A stretch of DNA of 64,000 bases, taken from NCBI GenBank assembly GCA_021741155.1, contig JAIOYP010000010.1, forward strand, positions 38,458 through 102,457, written 5' to 3'. The notes under the pieces were generated by a model. The model did no database searches, had not been told where the DNA came from, and was given only the letters and a program-made list of their open reading frames with translations. Below, piece after piece: positions 36,118 to 46,523 of this stretch (position 1 is the first letter of the stretch; every line of letters begins with the position of its first letter). Both the position numbers and the translations under genes were made by a program. The stretch is from Flavobacteriales bacterium (GTDB lineage Bacteria; Bacteroidota; Bacteroidia; UBA10329).

Positions 36118-36570
36118 TCACTCCTTCTGCTTCGTATCAAGCAGGATTGTAACCGGCCCATCGTTCACTAACTCCACATCCATCATCGCCCCAAAAACAC
36201 CGCTTCCAACTGGCTTCATCAGCATGTCAGACAGCTTGGTCTTAAATTGCTCGTACAGCGGTTCGGCCTGTTCGGGCCGTGCAGCCTTTATATAGGAAGG
36301 GCGGTTGCCCTTTTTGGTGCTGGCATGCAACGTAAACTGCGAAACAACCAATGCTTCTCCCCCATTCTCTTCCAACGAAAGGTTCATCACGCCCTCATCA
36401 TCATCAAAAATGCGCATGCGGCAAATCTTGCCACACAGCCATTCAATATCTTCTTGCGTATCTGTCGCTTCTATTCCTAAAAGGATGAGCACTCCATGGC
36501 CAATGTTACCGACCACGTTGCCATCAACCGTTACCGATGCTCTCTTTACACGTTGCAGTACCACTCTCAT
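36118..36570 (-). CDS. dtd: D-aminoacyl-tRNA deacylase
   Basis: 150 residues from ATG 36570 ([17 protein letters not shown]); an upstream in-frame start at 36618 would add 16 residues and is unlikely. It hydrolyses D-amino acids from mischarged tRNA. Family motifs [17 protein letters not shown] and the C-terminal NDGPVT (Gly-cisPro-type active site) are intact. Divergent from the exonuclease gene, whose promoter box lies in the 66-bp gap. Confidence 0.96.
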   Translation of the reverse strand: MRVVLQRVKRASVTVDGNVVGNIGHGVLILLGIEATDTQEDIEWLCGKICRMRIFDDDEGVMNLSLEENGGEALVVSQFTLHASTKKGNRPSYIKAARPEQAEPLYEQFKTKLSDMLMKPVGSGVFGAMMDVELVNDGPVTILLDTKQKE

Positions 36571-36623
36571 ACTGCAATAATAAACATGTTTCAATCTTGA
36601 CGTTGACCCTACAAGCAATTGTA

Positions 36624-36631
36624 TATTTTTG
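36624..36631 (+). promoter_or_regulatory. Candidate -7 box (TATTTTTG)
   Basis: Matches TAnnTTTG and ends 5 nt before the ATG at 36637, implying a leaderless or nearly leaderless transcript. Confidence 0.4.
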
Positions 36632-36636
36632 AACCG

Positions 36637-38073
36637 ATGTCAAAACCCGGTGCAGACCAACTTTCGCTCCCGCTCACGCAATTTGCCATTGTTGATATTG
36701 AGACCACCGGCACCATTCACGATGGCAAGATTACCGAGATAGCCGTCATCATTCATGATGGCACAAAAGAACTCGAACGCTTTACCACCCTGCTCAATCC
36801 ACAACGGAAAATAGATTTCTATGTGGTGAAGCTTACGGGTATCACCGACCGCATGGTGGCCGATGCGCCTTTGTTTGAAGAACACGCCCAGCGCATTTTT
36901 GAGATGACCAAAGACCGCGTGTTTGTGGCGCACAACGTTTCGTTCGATTATGGCTTTCTGAAGAAAGAGTTTGCCAACCTCAAGATGGAATTCAAGCGCG
37001 AAACGCTTGATACGATAGACATCTGCCGCAGAATCATTCCCGATTTGCCTTCTTACAGTCTCGGAAAGCTTTGTGCCACGCTCGGCATAGAAATGGACAG
37101 CCATCACCGTGCGTTAGACGATACCGCAGCCACGGCAACGCTCTTCCAACGATTGTTTCAGAAAGACCCAACAACGGTTTTCAGTCGCATTAAGCCCGAT
37201 ATGCCAGATGTGCGCATTCCGCCCAATCTGCCAGCATCCGAACTCGAAAACCTACCCACAGGTGCGGGCATCTATTACTTCTATGATGGCGATGAGCAGA
37301 TTCTCTACGTAGGAAAAAGCATCAACATAAAGAAACGAGTGCTCAGTCATTTTCATCCAAAGGAGAAGAAGAAATGGGCAGAGCTTTGGAAGGCAGTGCA
37401 TTCCATTTCGTTTGAGGAAACGGGCAGCGAACTGGTGGCGCTCTTGCTCGAATCGCAGGAAATCAAGAAGCTGCAACCTCCCATCAACCACTCCCAGAAA
37501 CAACCTCATTTCTCCTACGGCATTTATGAGAAGGTAGATGAACAAGGCTACATCAACCTTGCCATCAAACGCAAAAAGAACATCGAAGGCCAACCATTGG
37601 TGGAGATTCGCTCCTATTTCGAAGGCAAACGATTACTCCTAAAACAAGCCAAGAAACATGAGTTGTGCGAGTGTTTGCTCGGACTTCAAAGTCCCAAAGG
37701 CAACTGCTTTCAGTATCAGATAAAGAACTGTCGCGGCACCAAGATGGGATTGGAAACAGCCGAGGAATACAACAAGCGCATCAATGCCGCCAAAAACTCG
37801 CTAGGCATGACCATGAACAACACCCTCGTGATTGGCACCGGACGTACAAACGAAGAATATTCGCTCGTTCAGATTGAAGACGGGAAATACGTGGGCTACG
37901 GTTTCATCGAGAAGGAAGAAGCCAACCAACCGCTCGAACATATTCTGGAATTCATCCGCAGGCAAAACGACAATCCAGATACGCGGAAAATCATTCTCAA
38001 CTACCTCAGCAAAAACAAGAAAGACAAGGTAATTGTCTACAGAAAAAGCCTCGACCAAAGCCGAGATTTTTGA
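36637..38073 (+). CDS. DEDD exonuclease / GIY-YIG endonuclease fusion
   Basis: 478 residues from ATG 36637 ([15 protein letters not shown]); a TTG at 36619 is a less likely start. Residues ~15-180 are a DnaQ-type 3'-5' exonuclease with [17 protein letters not shown] and HHRALDDT. Residues ~210-290 are a GIY-YIG nuclease of UvrC/Cho type ([28 protein letters not shown]). The C-terminal ~180 residues are a UvrC-associated-like extension. This architecture is known in several phyla as a DNA polymerase III epsilon/Cho-like fusion. Inferred role: DNA repair incision and trimming. Transcribed alone. Confidence 0.9.
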   Translation: MSKPGADQLSLPLTQFAIVDIETTGTIHDGKITEIAVIIHDGTKELERFTTLLNPQRKIDFYVVKLTGITDRMVADAPLFEEHAQRIFEMTKDRVFVAHNVSFDYGFLKKEFANLKMEFKRETLDTIDICRRIIPDLPSYSLGKLCATLGIEMDSHHRALDDTAATATLFQRLFQKDPTTVFSRIKPDMPDVRIPPNLPASELENLPTGAGIYYFYDGDEQILYVGKSINIKKRVLSHFHPKEKKKWAELWKAVHSISFEETGSELVALLLESQEIKKLQPPINHSQKQPHFSYGIYEKVDEQGYINLAIKRKKNIEGQPLVEIRSYFEGKRLLLKQAKKHELCECLLGLQSPKGNCFQYQIKNCRGTKMGLETAEEYNKRINAAKNSLGMTMNNTLVIGTGRTNEEYSLVQIEDGKYVGYGFIEKEEANQPLEHILEFIRRQNDNPDTRKIILNYLSKNKKDKVIVYRKSLDQSRDF

Positions 38074-38465
38074 TTTGTTTTTGGGTTATTGGTTATTACT
38101 GAAGGGCGCGGTTCAACAACTAATTATGATTGTCCGCTTGTACACCCAAATATCAAGGGCAAGTTCTGAAAAGACAAGAAATAGTCACAGGTGCACTGAT
38201 TCTCTCTGATGTCCAGGATAAACCTTCTTTTATCAGTGAAAAATCCGTGCATCTGTGGCTAAAACATGTTCTTCAAAACCTATTTGTTTCTATTATTGAC
38301 CTTTTAAGTTATCAATCGAACAAGCATTAAGCTTCGAATACTGAACTCACTTTCGAGTTTCTTTTTTCAGATTTCCAATTTTTCATTTTATCCCTCTTCT
38401 TACCTTGCGGAGATATTGAGGCACTCATAGGCAACCTCACAAATTCACCTCCGTTATCAGATTGC
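38074..38465. other. Intergenic region with one CACAGA-family hairpin
   Basis: 38183-38260 is an imperfect hairpin (AGTCACAGGTGCACTGATT with AATCCGTGCATCTGTGGCT, 16 of 19 positions with G-T type differences). Its right arm plus flank matches the orphan arm at 11241-11280. A 66-codon frame here (38130-38330) crosses the repeat and is not taken as a gene. The remainder should contain the promoter of the ECF sigma gene, but no clear box was found. Confidence 0.55.
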
Positions 38466-39041
38466 GTGCAACCAACCGACCAAGAACTCCAGAATCTGAT
38501 AGCAGGTTGTCTGAAAAACGACCGAAAATGCCAGCAGAGAATCTATGAGTTATTTTATGGGAAGATGTTGAGTGTGTGCATGAGGTACACGAAAGACCTT
38601 GATCAGGGGAAGGAGTTAGTGCAAGAGGGATTTATCAAGCTTTTCGGAAACCTCGAAAAATATAAGAACGATGGTTCTTTTGAAGGCTGGGTGAGGCGCA
38701 TTTTTACCAATAATGCGATTGATTCATTCAGACGAAAAAAGCATCAGGATATGGTGCCAGATGATGACTACAAGGTGCTGAATTTGGCAGACGACAAGGA
38801 CGAACATGAATTTTTAGACCCAGAAGAGGAAACCATTCAACCAAAGCACGTCATAGAAGCGATGCAACAACTTTCTCCAGCATATCAGATGGTTTTCAAC
38901 CTCTATGTAATGGAGAATTATTCGCATCAAGAAATTGCCGATGAATTGGGAATAAGTGTAGGAACTTCCAAGTCGAACCTTGCCAAAGCACGGATGAACA
39001 TGAGGAAGTTATTGAGGAAACAATTTGCAGACAGACTTTAA
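38466..39041 (+). CDS. ECF-type RNA polymerase sigma factor
   Basis: 191 residues from GTG 38466. Sigma-70 region 2 (~20-95: MLSVCMRYTKDLDQGKELVQ, then EGWVRRIFTNNAIDSFRR) and region 4 (~130-185: QLSPAYQMVFNLYVMENYSH, then EIADELGISVGTSKSNLAKA). No region 1 or 3. It is followed after 8 bp by a membrane anti-sigma-like protein and then by three adhesin genes, so it likely controls this locus or is controlled by signals from its products. Confidence 0.93.
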   Translation: MQPTDQELQNLIAGCLKNDRKCQQRIYELFYGKMLSVCMRYTKDLDQGKELVQEGFIKLFGNLEKYKNDGSFEGWVRRIFTNNAIDSFRRKKHQDMVPDDDYKVLNLADDKDEHEFLDPEEETIQPKHVIEAMQQLSPAYQMVFNLYVMENYSHQEIADELGISVGTSKSNLAKARMNMRKLLRKQFADRL

Positions 39042-39049
39042 ATAGGAAT

Positions 39050-40354
39050 ATGAGTAACCCATTCGAAAATAAAATTAAGGAGAGTCTCGAGAATTTCGAG
39101 ATGCCTTACGATGCCAATGCTTGGGCGCAGTTTGAGAAACAACTTCCGCAAAGTGGTGGCACAGCAACTGGCGGTAGTCGGTTTAGCTGGAAGGCCGTAG
39201 CACTTGTTGCTGTGTTGACTACTTCGGTTGCTACAATTTGGTATTTGAATGCTGATAAGGAAGTTGCCAAATCTGAATCAGTTGTGGTTGAGCAGGAAGA
39301 AATAACGCAAGAGCAATCAGTTATAGTTGAGAAAAATTCTTCGCAATTATCTAAGCCAGCGGTTTTGGCTAAAGAATCTAAGGAGGTGTCTAGTTCAGAA
39401 AAGCCTCAGATTGCAGATCCTAAAAAAGTGGTTGAAGTTGTTTCTAACCCAAAGTTGGAAACTAAGGAAGTGAATTCTGAAAATGTAGCAAAACCAGCTA
39501 ATTCTGATATTCAGAATCCTGAAAAGAAAGCGGCAACTCCTGCTGATAAGCCTTCTCCTGATAAAACGGAAGCGAAACCTTTGGTAGCCAACTTCATCCC
39601 TACCTTAGAAAAAGTTTGTGTGGGCGAAGATGTCAGCTTCATCAATCAAACATCCGACCCAAAAGCTAAAATGGTTTGGGACTTTGGTGATGGAACTACC
39701 AGTTCTGCCTTTGAACCGTCTCACACTTATGTTCTTCCAGGAACTTATTCTGTGAAACTAAAAGCAGCAATCGCCAGCAAAGCATCTGAGCAAACAGTTA
39801 ATGTGAGTGTAAGCCCAGTTCCAACGGTAACGCTAGATGCATCTCAAAAACTACCAGGCTACGATGCCATTCCTTTCTACCATTTTGAAACCGTGCTTCA
39901 GCCAAATGAAACGGCTACTTGGAAATTCTCTGATGGCTCTACTACCAAGGGGTCTTCTGCCGACCATTTGTTTCGCGATGCTGGAAAAGCAACAGCAACA
40001 TTGACCGTTCAGAACGCCTTTGGATGCAGTCATTCCGATGAATGGGAATCAAGAATTGCTAAGGCATTTGATGACCTCATGGCACCTACTGGATTTAGCC
40101 CGGATGGCAACGGTACCAATGATGTTTTCATACCAGGAGCATTGCCAGATTTGGGAGTTGCATTTGAAATGGTGATAATGGATTTAAAAGGTCAAGAAGT
40201 TTACAGAACAAGTTCTGCCAACGAACCTTGGAATGGAAAACTTCACAATACCGGAGCAAAGCTTGATGTAGGTACTTACGCTTGGACAGTTGTTCTGAAA
40301 GAAGAAATAGTTAGTAAAAAGACGTTTAGCGGAACGATTAGCATACGCCTCTAA
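39050..40354 (+). CDS. Membrane anti-sigma-like protein with PKD and gliding-type C-terminus
   Basis: 434 residues. A short cytoplasmic part (1-45, NFEMPYDANAWAQFEKQL) resembles the N-terminus of Bacteroidota anti-sigma proteins. One membrane helix (~47-66). A long charged Lys/Glu/Pro linker (~68-180). A PKD domain (~200-270, MVWDFGDGTTSSAFEPSHTY), a second beta domain, and a C-terminal CHU_C/T9SS type B-like domain (~345-434: PTGFSPDGNGTNDVF, NEPWNGK, ending TISIRL). Being both membrane-anchored and ended by a cargo-like signal is unusual. I infer an anti-sigma factor sensing an envelope or secretion state; the anti-sigma function is inferred from position and N-terminal pattern. Confidence 0.8.
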   Translation: MSNPFENKIKESLENFEMPYDANAWAQFEKQLPQSGGTATGGSRFSWKAVALVAVLTTSVATIWYLNADKEVAKSESVVVEQEEITQEQSVIVEKNSSQLSKPAVLAKESKEVSSSEKPQIADPKKVVEVVSNPKLETKEVNSENVAKPANSDIQNPEKKAATPADKPSPDKTEAKPLVANFIPTLEKVCVGEDVSFINQTSDPKAKMVWDFGDGTTSSAFEPSHTYVLPGTYSVKLKAAIASKASEQTVNVSVSPVPTVTLDASQKLPGYDAIPFYHFETVLQPNETATWKFSDGSTTKGSSADHLFRDAGKATATLTVQNAFGCSHSDEWESRIAKAFDDLMAPTGFSPDGNGTNDVFIPGALPDLGVAFEMVIMDLKGQEVYRTSSANEPWNGKLHNTGAKLDVGTYAWTVVLKEEIVSKKTFSGTISIRL

Positions 40355-40365
40355 ACACAACTTTA

Positions 40366-40373
40366 TATCTTTG
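40366..40373 (+). promoter_or_regulatory. Candidate -7 box (TATCTTTG)
   Basis: Matches TAnnTTTG in the short gap between the anti-sigma-like gene and the first adhesin; ends 23 nt before the ATG at 40397. No matching -33 element. Confidence 0.35.
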
Positions 40374-40396
40374 AACATTACGTGAGCAAATACAAC

Positions 40397-42640
40397 ATGG
40401 AATACCATTCACAATTGAAAAACAGAATCCAGAACGTAAAAGCATTTTTGGTTGCGACTATCGTGCTGTCCGCCACATTCGGTTCTGCTTTGGCTCAAAC
40501 CATTGATGTTGGCCCAGCAGATACTTCTGTTTGCAACGGCACTCCTGTAACGCTCACAGCAGTGCTCAATGGCGGAAGCGGATCAAATCCGCAACCTGCC
40601 ACCTACACGCTTTCTGATGACAGTCACACAGGAGTAGTGAATATGGGCTTCAACTTCACCTACTACGGTAACGTTTACACGCAATGCGTCATCTCATCAA
40701 ACAGTTACATCACGTTTGATCTTACAGGTGCCAATGGAGGTTCTCAATGGAGCATCAATGCTGCTGCCCCAAGCCCAACTTCCACAACGAACAACAAAAT
40801 CATGTTCCCATGGCAAGACACCAACCCTGGCGTTAGCGGAACAGTAAGTTCAGTTACTTGTGGGATTGCACCAAACAGAAGATTTGTTGTGACGTTTGAC
40901 GCGGTGGCTATGTTTAGCTGTACAACGATGGAGTTCTCGAACCAACTTGTGTTGTACGAAACATCCAACCGTATTGAAATGCACATTACAAGCAAACCCC
41001 TTTGCACAACTTGGAACGGTGGAGCCGCCATTCAAGGATTAGAGAATATTGATGGAACTGTCGGGCACATCGTTCCAGGAAGGAATTATCCAACGCAGTG
41101 GTCTGTAAATAACGATGGTTATGAATTTGTTCCTAACGGAGTTGGTGGATACACCGTAAATGCTATTCCGTTTGATCCAGAACCAGTGACCACTAATAAC
41201 AATTTGAATTGGTATGACCAGAACGGAAATCAACTCGGATCGACCGCCTCTATTACCGTTTCGCCCACAGTTGCTACATATTATTACTGCGAGTGGGACT
41301 ATCCTTGCAATAACGAACCTGCCATAGACTCCATTCTAGTATCACTAGGTAACGTCAACATTACAACTGCGCCAACCGATGCAAGATGTTTCGGATTCGC
41401 GGATGGCTACGTAAAGGTTGACCCTATCGGAAGTGTCTATCCAGTATCCTTAACTCTTGCCGATGCGGCTGGTGCAACCCTACAGCAAGTTAATGGTGTA
41501 ACAGGAATTGACACACTTGGAGGACTCGTGGCAGGAACATATTCCGTGTCCGTGACGGATGGTGTTGGATGTACTACATCATTGAACTTCACTATTGATG
41601 AACCAACATTACTTGTCCCAAATGCAGGCCATTTCAATATTCTCTGTAATGGAGACAATAACGGACGAGCTTATGCAACTCCTGTTGGCGGAGTTACACC
41701 CTATGATACGGAATGGAATGATCCATTGATGCAAACAACAGATACCATCCGATTTCTTGCGCCTGGAGCCTATACGATTACCGTAACGGATGCTAATAAC
41801 TGCGTTTCTGACACAACACTTTCTGTATTAGAGCCGCTTCCATTGATACTGGATTTGAGTTCAGGTGCTGACACCTGTCTTTTGAAAAACGGAGCGGTTT
41901 TGGCCGAAATGAGAGGAGGCACAACTCCCTACTCTTATGGATGGAACAACATTGGTGGAGACTCAACCAACTATTCTGTTGATCATGTCAACCATTTCAG
42001 CGTAATTGAAAATCTTTCTCACGGAGATTATTCTGTTCTTGTAACTGATTCTAATGGTTGCGAAATTGATGGAGCAATGGCGGTGGCACTCATTCCACCA
42101 CCAATTGCAGGTCTTACAAGCAGGTCAAAACCAGAGGAATTTGTAAATCCTGATGTTCAATTTGAGAATTTGAGCACGGCAGCTGAAACGTATGAATGGC
42201 ATTTTGGTGATGGCGAACTATCTTACGAAGAACACCCTTGGCATACGTATGACACTTCTGGAGTCTTTTTGGTGATGCTCATTTCTCACAATGACCCACA
42301 ATATGGCTGTTCAGACACAGCTTTCTTCTACATGGAAGTGGATCCATTCTTCACGTTCTACATTCCAAGTGGATTCACCCCAGACGCTGATGGTCTGAAC
42401 GATACGTGGGGACCAGAAGGTCAGAGCTTCGAAATTGAGAGCTATAACGTAAAGATTTTTGACCGATGGGGAGGCTTGGTATGGCAGACCGATAATCCTG
42501 ATAAGAGATGGGATGGCTTTGACTCAGGCTCACTGAAAGAGGTTAAGCAGGGAACGTATGTGTATGTTTTCACCATGAAAAAATTCAACACATTTGAACC
42601 AAAAACAATTAAAGGAACGGTGACTCTTTACCGACACTAA
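40397..42640 (+). CDS. SprB/PKD-repeat adhesin with T9SS type B sorting domain (1 of 3)
   Basis: 747 residues from ATG 40397; GTG 40382 is an alternative that would add five residues. Signal peptide ending FGSALAQ. An N-terminal beta-sandwich (~50-270; NFTYYGNVYTQCVISSNSYI, NQLVLYETSNRIEMHI) is shared with the next gene. Three SprB-like repeats follow (DARCFGFADGYVKV, NILCNGDNNGRAYA, DTCLLKNGAVLAEM), then one PKD (YEWHFGDGELSYEEHPWHTY) and a gliding-motility-associated C-terminal domain (IPSGFTPDADGLNDTW, KIFDRWGGLVW, ending GTVTLYRH). T9SS type B cargoes are secreted and held at the cell surface. First of three paralogous giant genes in one orientation with short gaps. Confidence 0.9.
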   Translation: MEYHSQLKNRIQNVKAFLVATIVLSATFGSALAQTIDVGPADTSVCNGTPVTLTAVLNGGSGSNPQPATYTLSDDSHTGVVNMGFNFTYYGNVYTQCVISSNSYITFDLTGANGGSQWSINAAAPSPTSTTNNKIMFPWQDTNPGVSGTVSSVTCGIAPNRRFVVTFDAVAMFSCTTMEFSNQLVLYETSNRIEMHITSKPLCTTWNGGAAIQGLENIDGTVGHIVPGRNYPTQWSVNNDGYEFVPNGVGGYTVNAIPFDPEPVTTNNNLNWYDQNGNQLGSTASITVSPTVATYYYCEWDYPCNNEPAIDSILVSLGNVNITTAPTDARCFGFADGYVKVDPIGSVYPVSLTLADAAGATLQQVNGVTGIDTLGGLVAGTYSVSVTDGVGCTTSLNFTIDEPTLLVPNAGHFNILCNGDNNGRAYATPVGGVTPYDTEWNDPLMQTTDTIRFLAPGAYTITVTDANNCVSDTTLSVLEPLPLILDLSSGADTCLLKNGAVLAEMRGGTTPYSYGWNNIGGDSTNYSVDHVNHFSVIENLSHGDYSVLVTDSNGCEIDGAMAVALIPPPIAGLTSRSKPEEFVNPDVQFENLSTAAETYEWHFGDGELSYEEHPWHTYDTSGVFLVMLISHNDPQYGCSDTAFFYMEVDPFFTFYIPSGFTPDADGLNDTWGPEGQSFEIESYNVKIFDRWGGLVWQTDNPDKRWDGFDSGSLKEVKQGTYVYVFTMKKFNTFEPKTIKGTVTLYRH

Positions 42641-42669
42641 AAAACAATTTGAAAGGTAGCCCCACCTAA

Positions 42670-45600
42670 ATGACAACCAATTTGATTCAAAAGCTTGTAA
42701 CGATTGTTTGCCTATACGGTACCGTAGTTAATTCCGCATTTGCACAACCAGGATGCCCTTCTATTGATGTAGGACCAAACCTGTCTGTAGATTGTAACGT
42801 CAATTGCGTTGACCTTCATGCCACTATTCTCGAAACTGGAGCCACAACCTCATACATAGTTGCTTCCACTCCATTTGCTCCACCTGCCCCATTTACTGGA
42901 GGAACAGCCCAATTCATTAACACAGATGACATCTGGGGTAGTGTCATTGCTCTACCATTTAACTTTTGTTTTTACGGAAATCAGTACTCTTCGCTTGTCA
43001 TTGGTGCCAATGGACTGTTATCATTCGATTTATCCGTGGCCAACACAGGATGCACATGGTCATTTTCGGCTTCCATTCCTTCAACTGCCCTCTACATGAA
43101 CAGTATCATGGGTGCCTACCACGATATTGACCCGAGCCAGGGAGGCGACATCAGCTATTTTATACAAGGCACAGCACCGTGCAGAATGTTTGTAGTTAGC
43201 TTCAATAATGTACCGCACTTTGATTGTGATTGTGGCTTTTTCTCCTCGTGCAAAAAGACCACGCAACAGATCGTACTATATGAAACCACCAATGTTATTG
43301 AGGTTTATCTTCAAAAAAAGGAGCTCTGTAGCAGTTGGAACAGTGGGAATGCGGTGGTTGGAATTCAAAACATGACTGGTACCGTAGGTCTAACTCCTCC
43401 AGGCAGAAATACTGGTAGCTGGACAGCAAACAACGAGGCATGGCGATTCACACCAAACGGAACTCCGAATTACGTTGTCAATTGGTACGATCAAAGCAAT
43501 ACTCAGATTGGAACTGGTCTTACGCTAAACGTTTGTCCCAGTGTTACTACCACATACACTGGAGAGGTTATATACACTAACTGTGATGGAGCGGTTGTTA
43601 CCGTTACCGACCAAGCAACAGTAACGCAAAACAGCACGGTGTCCGTCTCTGTAAACCCAACAACTGCCGGTCTCTGCTCTGGTCAATCCACATCAATCAC
43701 TGCAAGTAGTCCGAACTCTGGTATTTCGTACACTTGGTCGCCATCAACGGGACTATCAACTACCACTGGGCCAACGGTGGTGGCGTCACCAACAGTCACC
43801 ACCTTATATACCGTTACAGCCAATGATGGAAACTGCTCGGCAAGTGCCAACGCGAATGTTATCGTAGGCAATCTTCAATTGACTTCTTCTTCAACGGATG
43901 CTTCCTGCGCAGGAGATGATGGTACGGCAAGCGTTACCGCCAGTGGCGGTCTTACGCCATATTCCTATGTCTGGTCAACAGTTCCGGTTCAAACAACTCA
44001 GACCGCCACTGGCCTTTCCGCAGGCATTTATGATGTGGAGGTTACGGATGCCAGCGGTTGCCCAGCCTCAATAAGTGTCACGGTAGGAATTACCCTCGGT
44101 TCTTTATCCACACCTACAGTTTCTGCTACAGATGCGGTCTGCTCAGGTTCAAACGGAACCGCAACCGCAACACCTATTGATGGCGTTTCTCCATTCACTT
44201 ATTCTTGGAATACTGTTCCTGTACAAACCACGCAGACTGCTACTGGGCTCGCACCTGGTAACTATACCGCTACAGTTACCGACAATGGCGGCTGTAGCGC
44301 TACCGCCTCTGTTACGGTAGGAGTTGGACTAGGTACACTTACAGCAACCATCAATGGATTCTCCGATGCATCGTGCAATGGGAGCTGCGATGGAATTGCC
44401 ACCGCTACTGCTCAGGGTGGAACAGCTCCCTTCCAATTTGTTTGGGATAACCCAACCAATCAGCAGACCGCTCAGGCCACAGGTCTTTGTGCTGGCACAT
44501 ATAATGTAGGAATTGCCGATGCGAACGGATGTTTGGCAACCGCTCAGGTTATAATAGGAGAGCCAACCGCTATAAATGCACTGGCCACTATGGATCAACA
44601 GTCACATTGCGGAAACCCTGACGGAGCAGCAAGTGTGGTAGCAAATGGCGGAACGGTGACGAACGATTATCTCTATAATTGGAATTCTGTTCCCGTTCAA
44701 ACAACTTCGACTGCAACAGGACTGCTTCCTGCCACTTATACTGTCTCGGTAACTGATGATAACGGATGTTCTGGCTCTGCAGATATTGCCGTGACCACTA
44801 TTCCAGGTTTCACGGCCAGCATCGCAGCATATACGGATGCAACTTGTTTCCAAAGTTGCAACGGAACCGCAACCGTAGCAGCTTCTGCCAATGCTATTCA
44901 ACCATTAACCTATTCATGGAATTCTGTTCCTGTTCAAAATTCAGCAACTGCAACAAATCTGTGTGCTGGAAATTATCAAGTAACTGTTACAGATGGGGTT
45001 AACTGCATCGCAACAGCAAACGTGACAATTTCGGAACCCACAAAGATTTCTGCCGCTGCTACAACCAGTGCTACTCCTATCTGCATAGGAGAATCGGCAA
45101 ATTTGACTGCGATTGTTACAGGCGGAACCACTCCTTATACTTCGTATTTATGGTCATCTGCTCCGAACGATCCAACGCTTGTTTCTTCCATACAAAACCC
45201 AACGGTAAGCCCCGTTTTTACTACGGTTTACACGCTCATTGCTGCTGATGTAAATGGTTGCATCACCACACCTAGCACGGTACAAGTAGTTGTTAACGAC
45301 CCATTATCATTGACTGTAACTCGCCCAATTTCAAGCCCCGATACAGGAATTTGCCCGTATGATTTTGCAATTGTTGATTTGATGGCTACAGGTGGCGATG
45401 GAAACTATTCCTACTATTTGAATCCTGACCTTACAACTCCGTTAAGCCTTCCGATGCAAGTTCAACCAGCTAGCACCACCACATACAATTTTACCGTTTA
45501 TGATGGTTGCACAACGCCTCCTGCTTTTGCATCGAGCACCATTACCGTTTTTATTCTTCCTACGGTTGATTTTGTTGGAGACGAACTCAACGGCTGTCAT

Positions 45601-46344
45601 ATTCATACCGTTGAATTTACCGACAATACGAACCCGTCTCCTACATCTTGGAACTGGAATTTTGGCGATTCCAATTCTGGAGCAAACACCGCCAACATGC
45701 AAAATCCTATTCACGAGTTTTCTGGAGCAGGGCTTTACACTGTTTCGTTACACGTGCAAACAGCTGATGGTTGCGTTAACGACACCACGAAAACTGATTA
45801 CATAGAGGTCTACCCGCTTCCTTATGCCAATTTCAGCATGAATCCGGAAGTGACTAATGTGCTTAATGGAACGGTTGAATTTACCGACCTCAGTTCTGGA
45901 GACATAAATGAATGGGATTGGAGCTTTGGCGCAGGAGACGAATCCACTAATCAGAATCCGTTCTACATATACACCGACACTGGTACTTATGTGGTTTGGC
46001 TTCACGTGACCACCATCCATGGCTGTGAAGATGAAACGCGAAAACAAGTGGTGGTTGAACCAGATTTCATGTTCTATGTGCCAAATTCGTTTTCTCCAAA
46101 TAACGATGGCCGAAACGATTACTTCCGTGGTTATGGTGAAGGTGTTGATTGGGATTCGTACGAAATTACCATCTACAACCGCTGGGGAGAAGAAATCTTC
46201 TTTTCGGCTGATATAGAACAACCTTGGCTTGGTGATTACGAGCAAATGGATGTTGCAAACGAGGTTTATGTTTGGAAGATTCTGATTACCGATTTGAACG
46301 GTGAGCAACACACTTATCGTGGCCACGTAACAGTACTGAGATAA
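42670..46344 (+). CDS. SprB/PKD-repeat adhesin with T9SS type B sorting domain (2 of 3)
   Basis: 1,224 residues. Signal peptide (MTTNLIQKLVTIVCLYGTVV, ending SAFAQ). The same N-terminal sandwich as the previous protein (~40-270). Five SprB-like repeats in the middle (DASCAGDDGTASVTASGG, DAVCSGSNGTATATPIDG, DASCNGSCDGIATATAQGG, SHCGNPDGAASVVANGG, DATCFQSCNGTATVAASAN). Two PKD units follow (WNWNFGDSNSGANT, WDWSFGAGDESTNQ) and then the type B end (VPNSFSPNNDGRNDYF, IYNRWGEEIFF). The last ~430 residues closely match those of the third adhesin. Likely role: cell-surface adhesion or gliding, by analogy with SprB. Confidence 0.9.
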   Translation: MTTNLIQKLVTIVCLYGTVVNSAFAQPGCPSIDVGPNLSVDCNVNCVDLHATILETGATTSYIVASTPFAPPAPFTGGTAQFINTDDIWGSVIALPFNFCFYGNQYSSLVIGANGLLSFDLSVANTGCTWSFSASIPSTALYMNSIMGAYHDIDPSQGGDISYFIQGTAPCRMFVVSFNNVPHFDCDCGFFSSCKKTTQQIVLYETTNVIEVYLQKKELCSSWNSGNAVVGIQNMTGTVGLTPPGRNTGSWTANNEAWRFTPNGTPNYVVNWYDQSNTQIGTGLTLNVCPSVTTTYTGEVIYTNCDGAVVTVTDQATVTQNSTVSVSVNPTTAGLCSGQSTSITASSPNSGISYTWSPSTGLSTTTGPTVVASPTVTTLYTVTANDGNCSASANANVIVGNLQLTSSSTDASCAGDDGTASVTASGGLTPYSYVWSTVPVQTTQTATGLSAGIYDVEVTDASGCPASISVTVGITLGSLSTPTVSATDAVCSGSNGTATATPIDGVSPFTYSWNTVPVQTTQTATGLAPGNYTATVTDNGGCSATASVTVGVGLGTLTATINGFSDASCNGSCDGIATATAQGGTAPFQFVWDNPTNQQTAQATGLCAGTYNVGIADANGCLATAQVIIGEPTAINALATMDQQSHCGNPDGAASVVANGGTVTNDYLYNWNSVPVQTTSTATGLLPATYTVSVTDDNGCSGSADIAVTTIPGFTASIAAYTDATCFQSCNGTATVAASANAIQPLTYSWNSVPVQNSATATNLCAGNYQVTVTDGVNCIATANVTISEPTKISAAATTSATPICIGESANLTAIVTGGTTPYTSYLWSSAPNDPTLVSSIQNPTVSPVFTTVYTLIAADVNGCITTPSTVQVVVNDPLSLTVTRPISSPDTGICPYDFAIVDLMATGGDGNYSYYLNPDLTTPLSLPMQVQPASTTTYNFTVYDGCTTPPAFASSTITVFILPTVDFVGDELNGCHIHTVEFTDNTNPSPTSWNWNFGDSNSGANTANMQNPIHEFSGAGLYTVSLHVQTADGCVNDTTKTDYIEVYPLPYANFSMNPEVTNVLNGTVEFTDLSSGDINEWDWSFGAGDESTNQNPFYIYTDTGTYVVWLHVTTIHGCEDETRKQVVVEPDFMFYVPNSFSPNNDGRNDYFRGYGEGVDWDSYEITIYNRWGEEIFFSADIEQPWLGDYEQMDVANEVYVWKILITDLNGEQHTYRGHVTVLR

Positions 46345-46523
46345 CGTATTCTCCATTTGTCGGACAACACACAAACATGTTGGGGCATTGGTTATATTTT
46401 TCTCAAAAATTCGAAAGATGAATGCATTATCATTGGCTGAATATTTTGTGCAACTTGTCGCTCCAAAATAGCAACCGATACAAAAATTGCGAGTCTAGAA
46501 ATCAACTCACTTACAACTAAACC

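Noticed and set aside
38130..38330. 66-codon frame between the exonuclease and sigma genes
   Set aside because: It overlaps the CACAGA-family hairpin at 38183-38260 and shows no protein-like pattern.
40744..41031. Minus-strand frames inside the adhesin genes
   Set aside because: Antisense shadows of long, well-supported plus-strand coding sequences.
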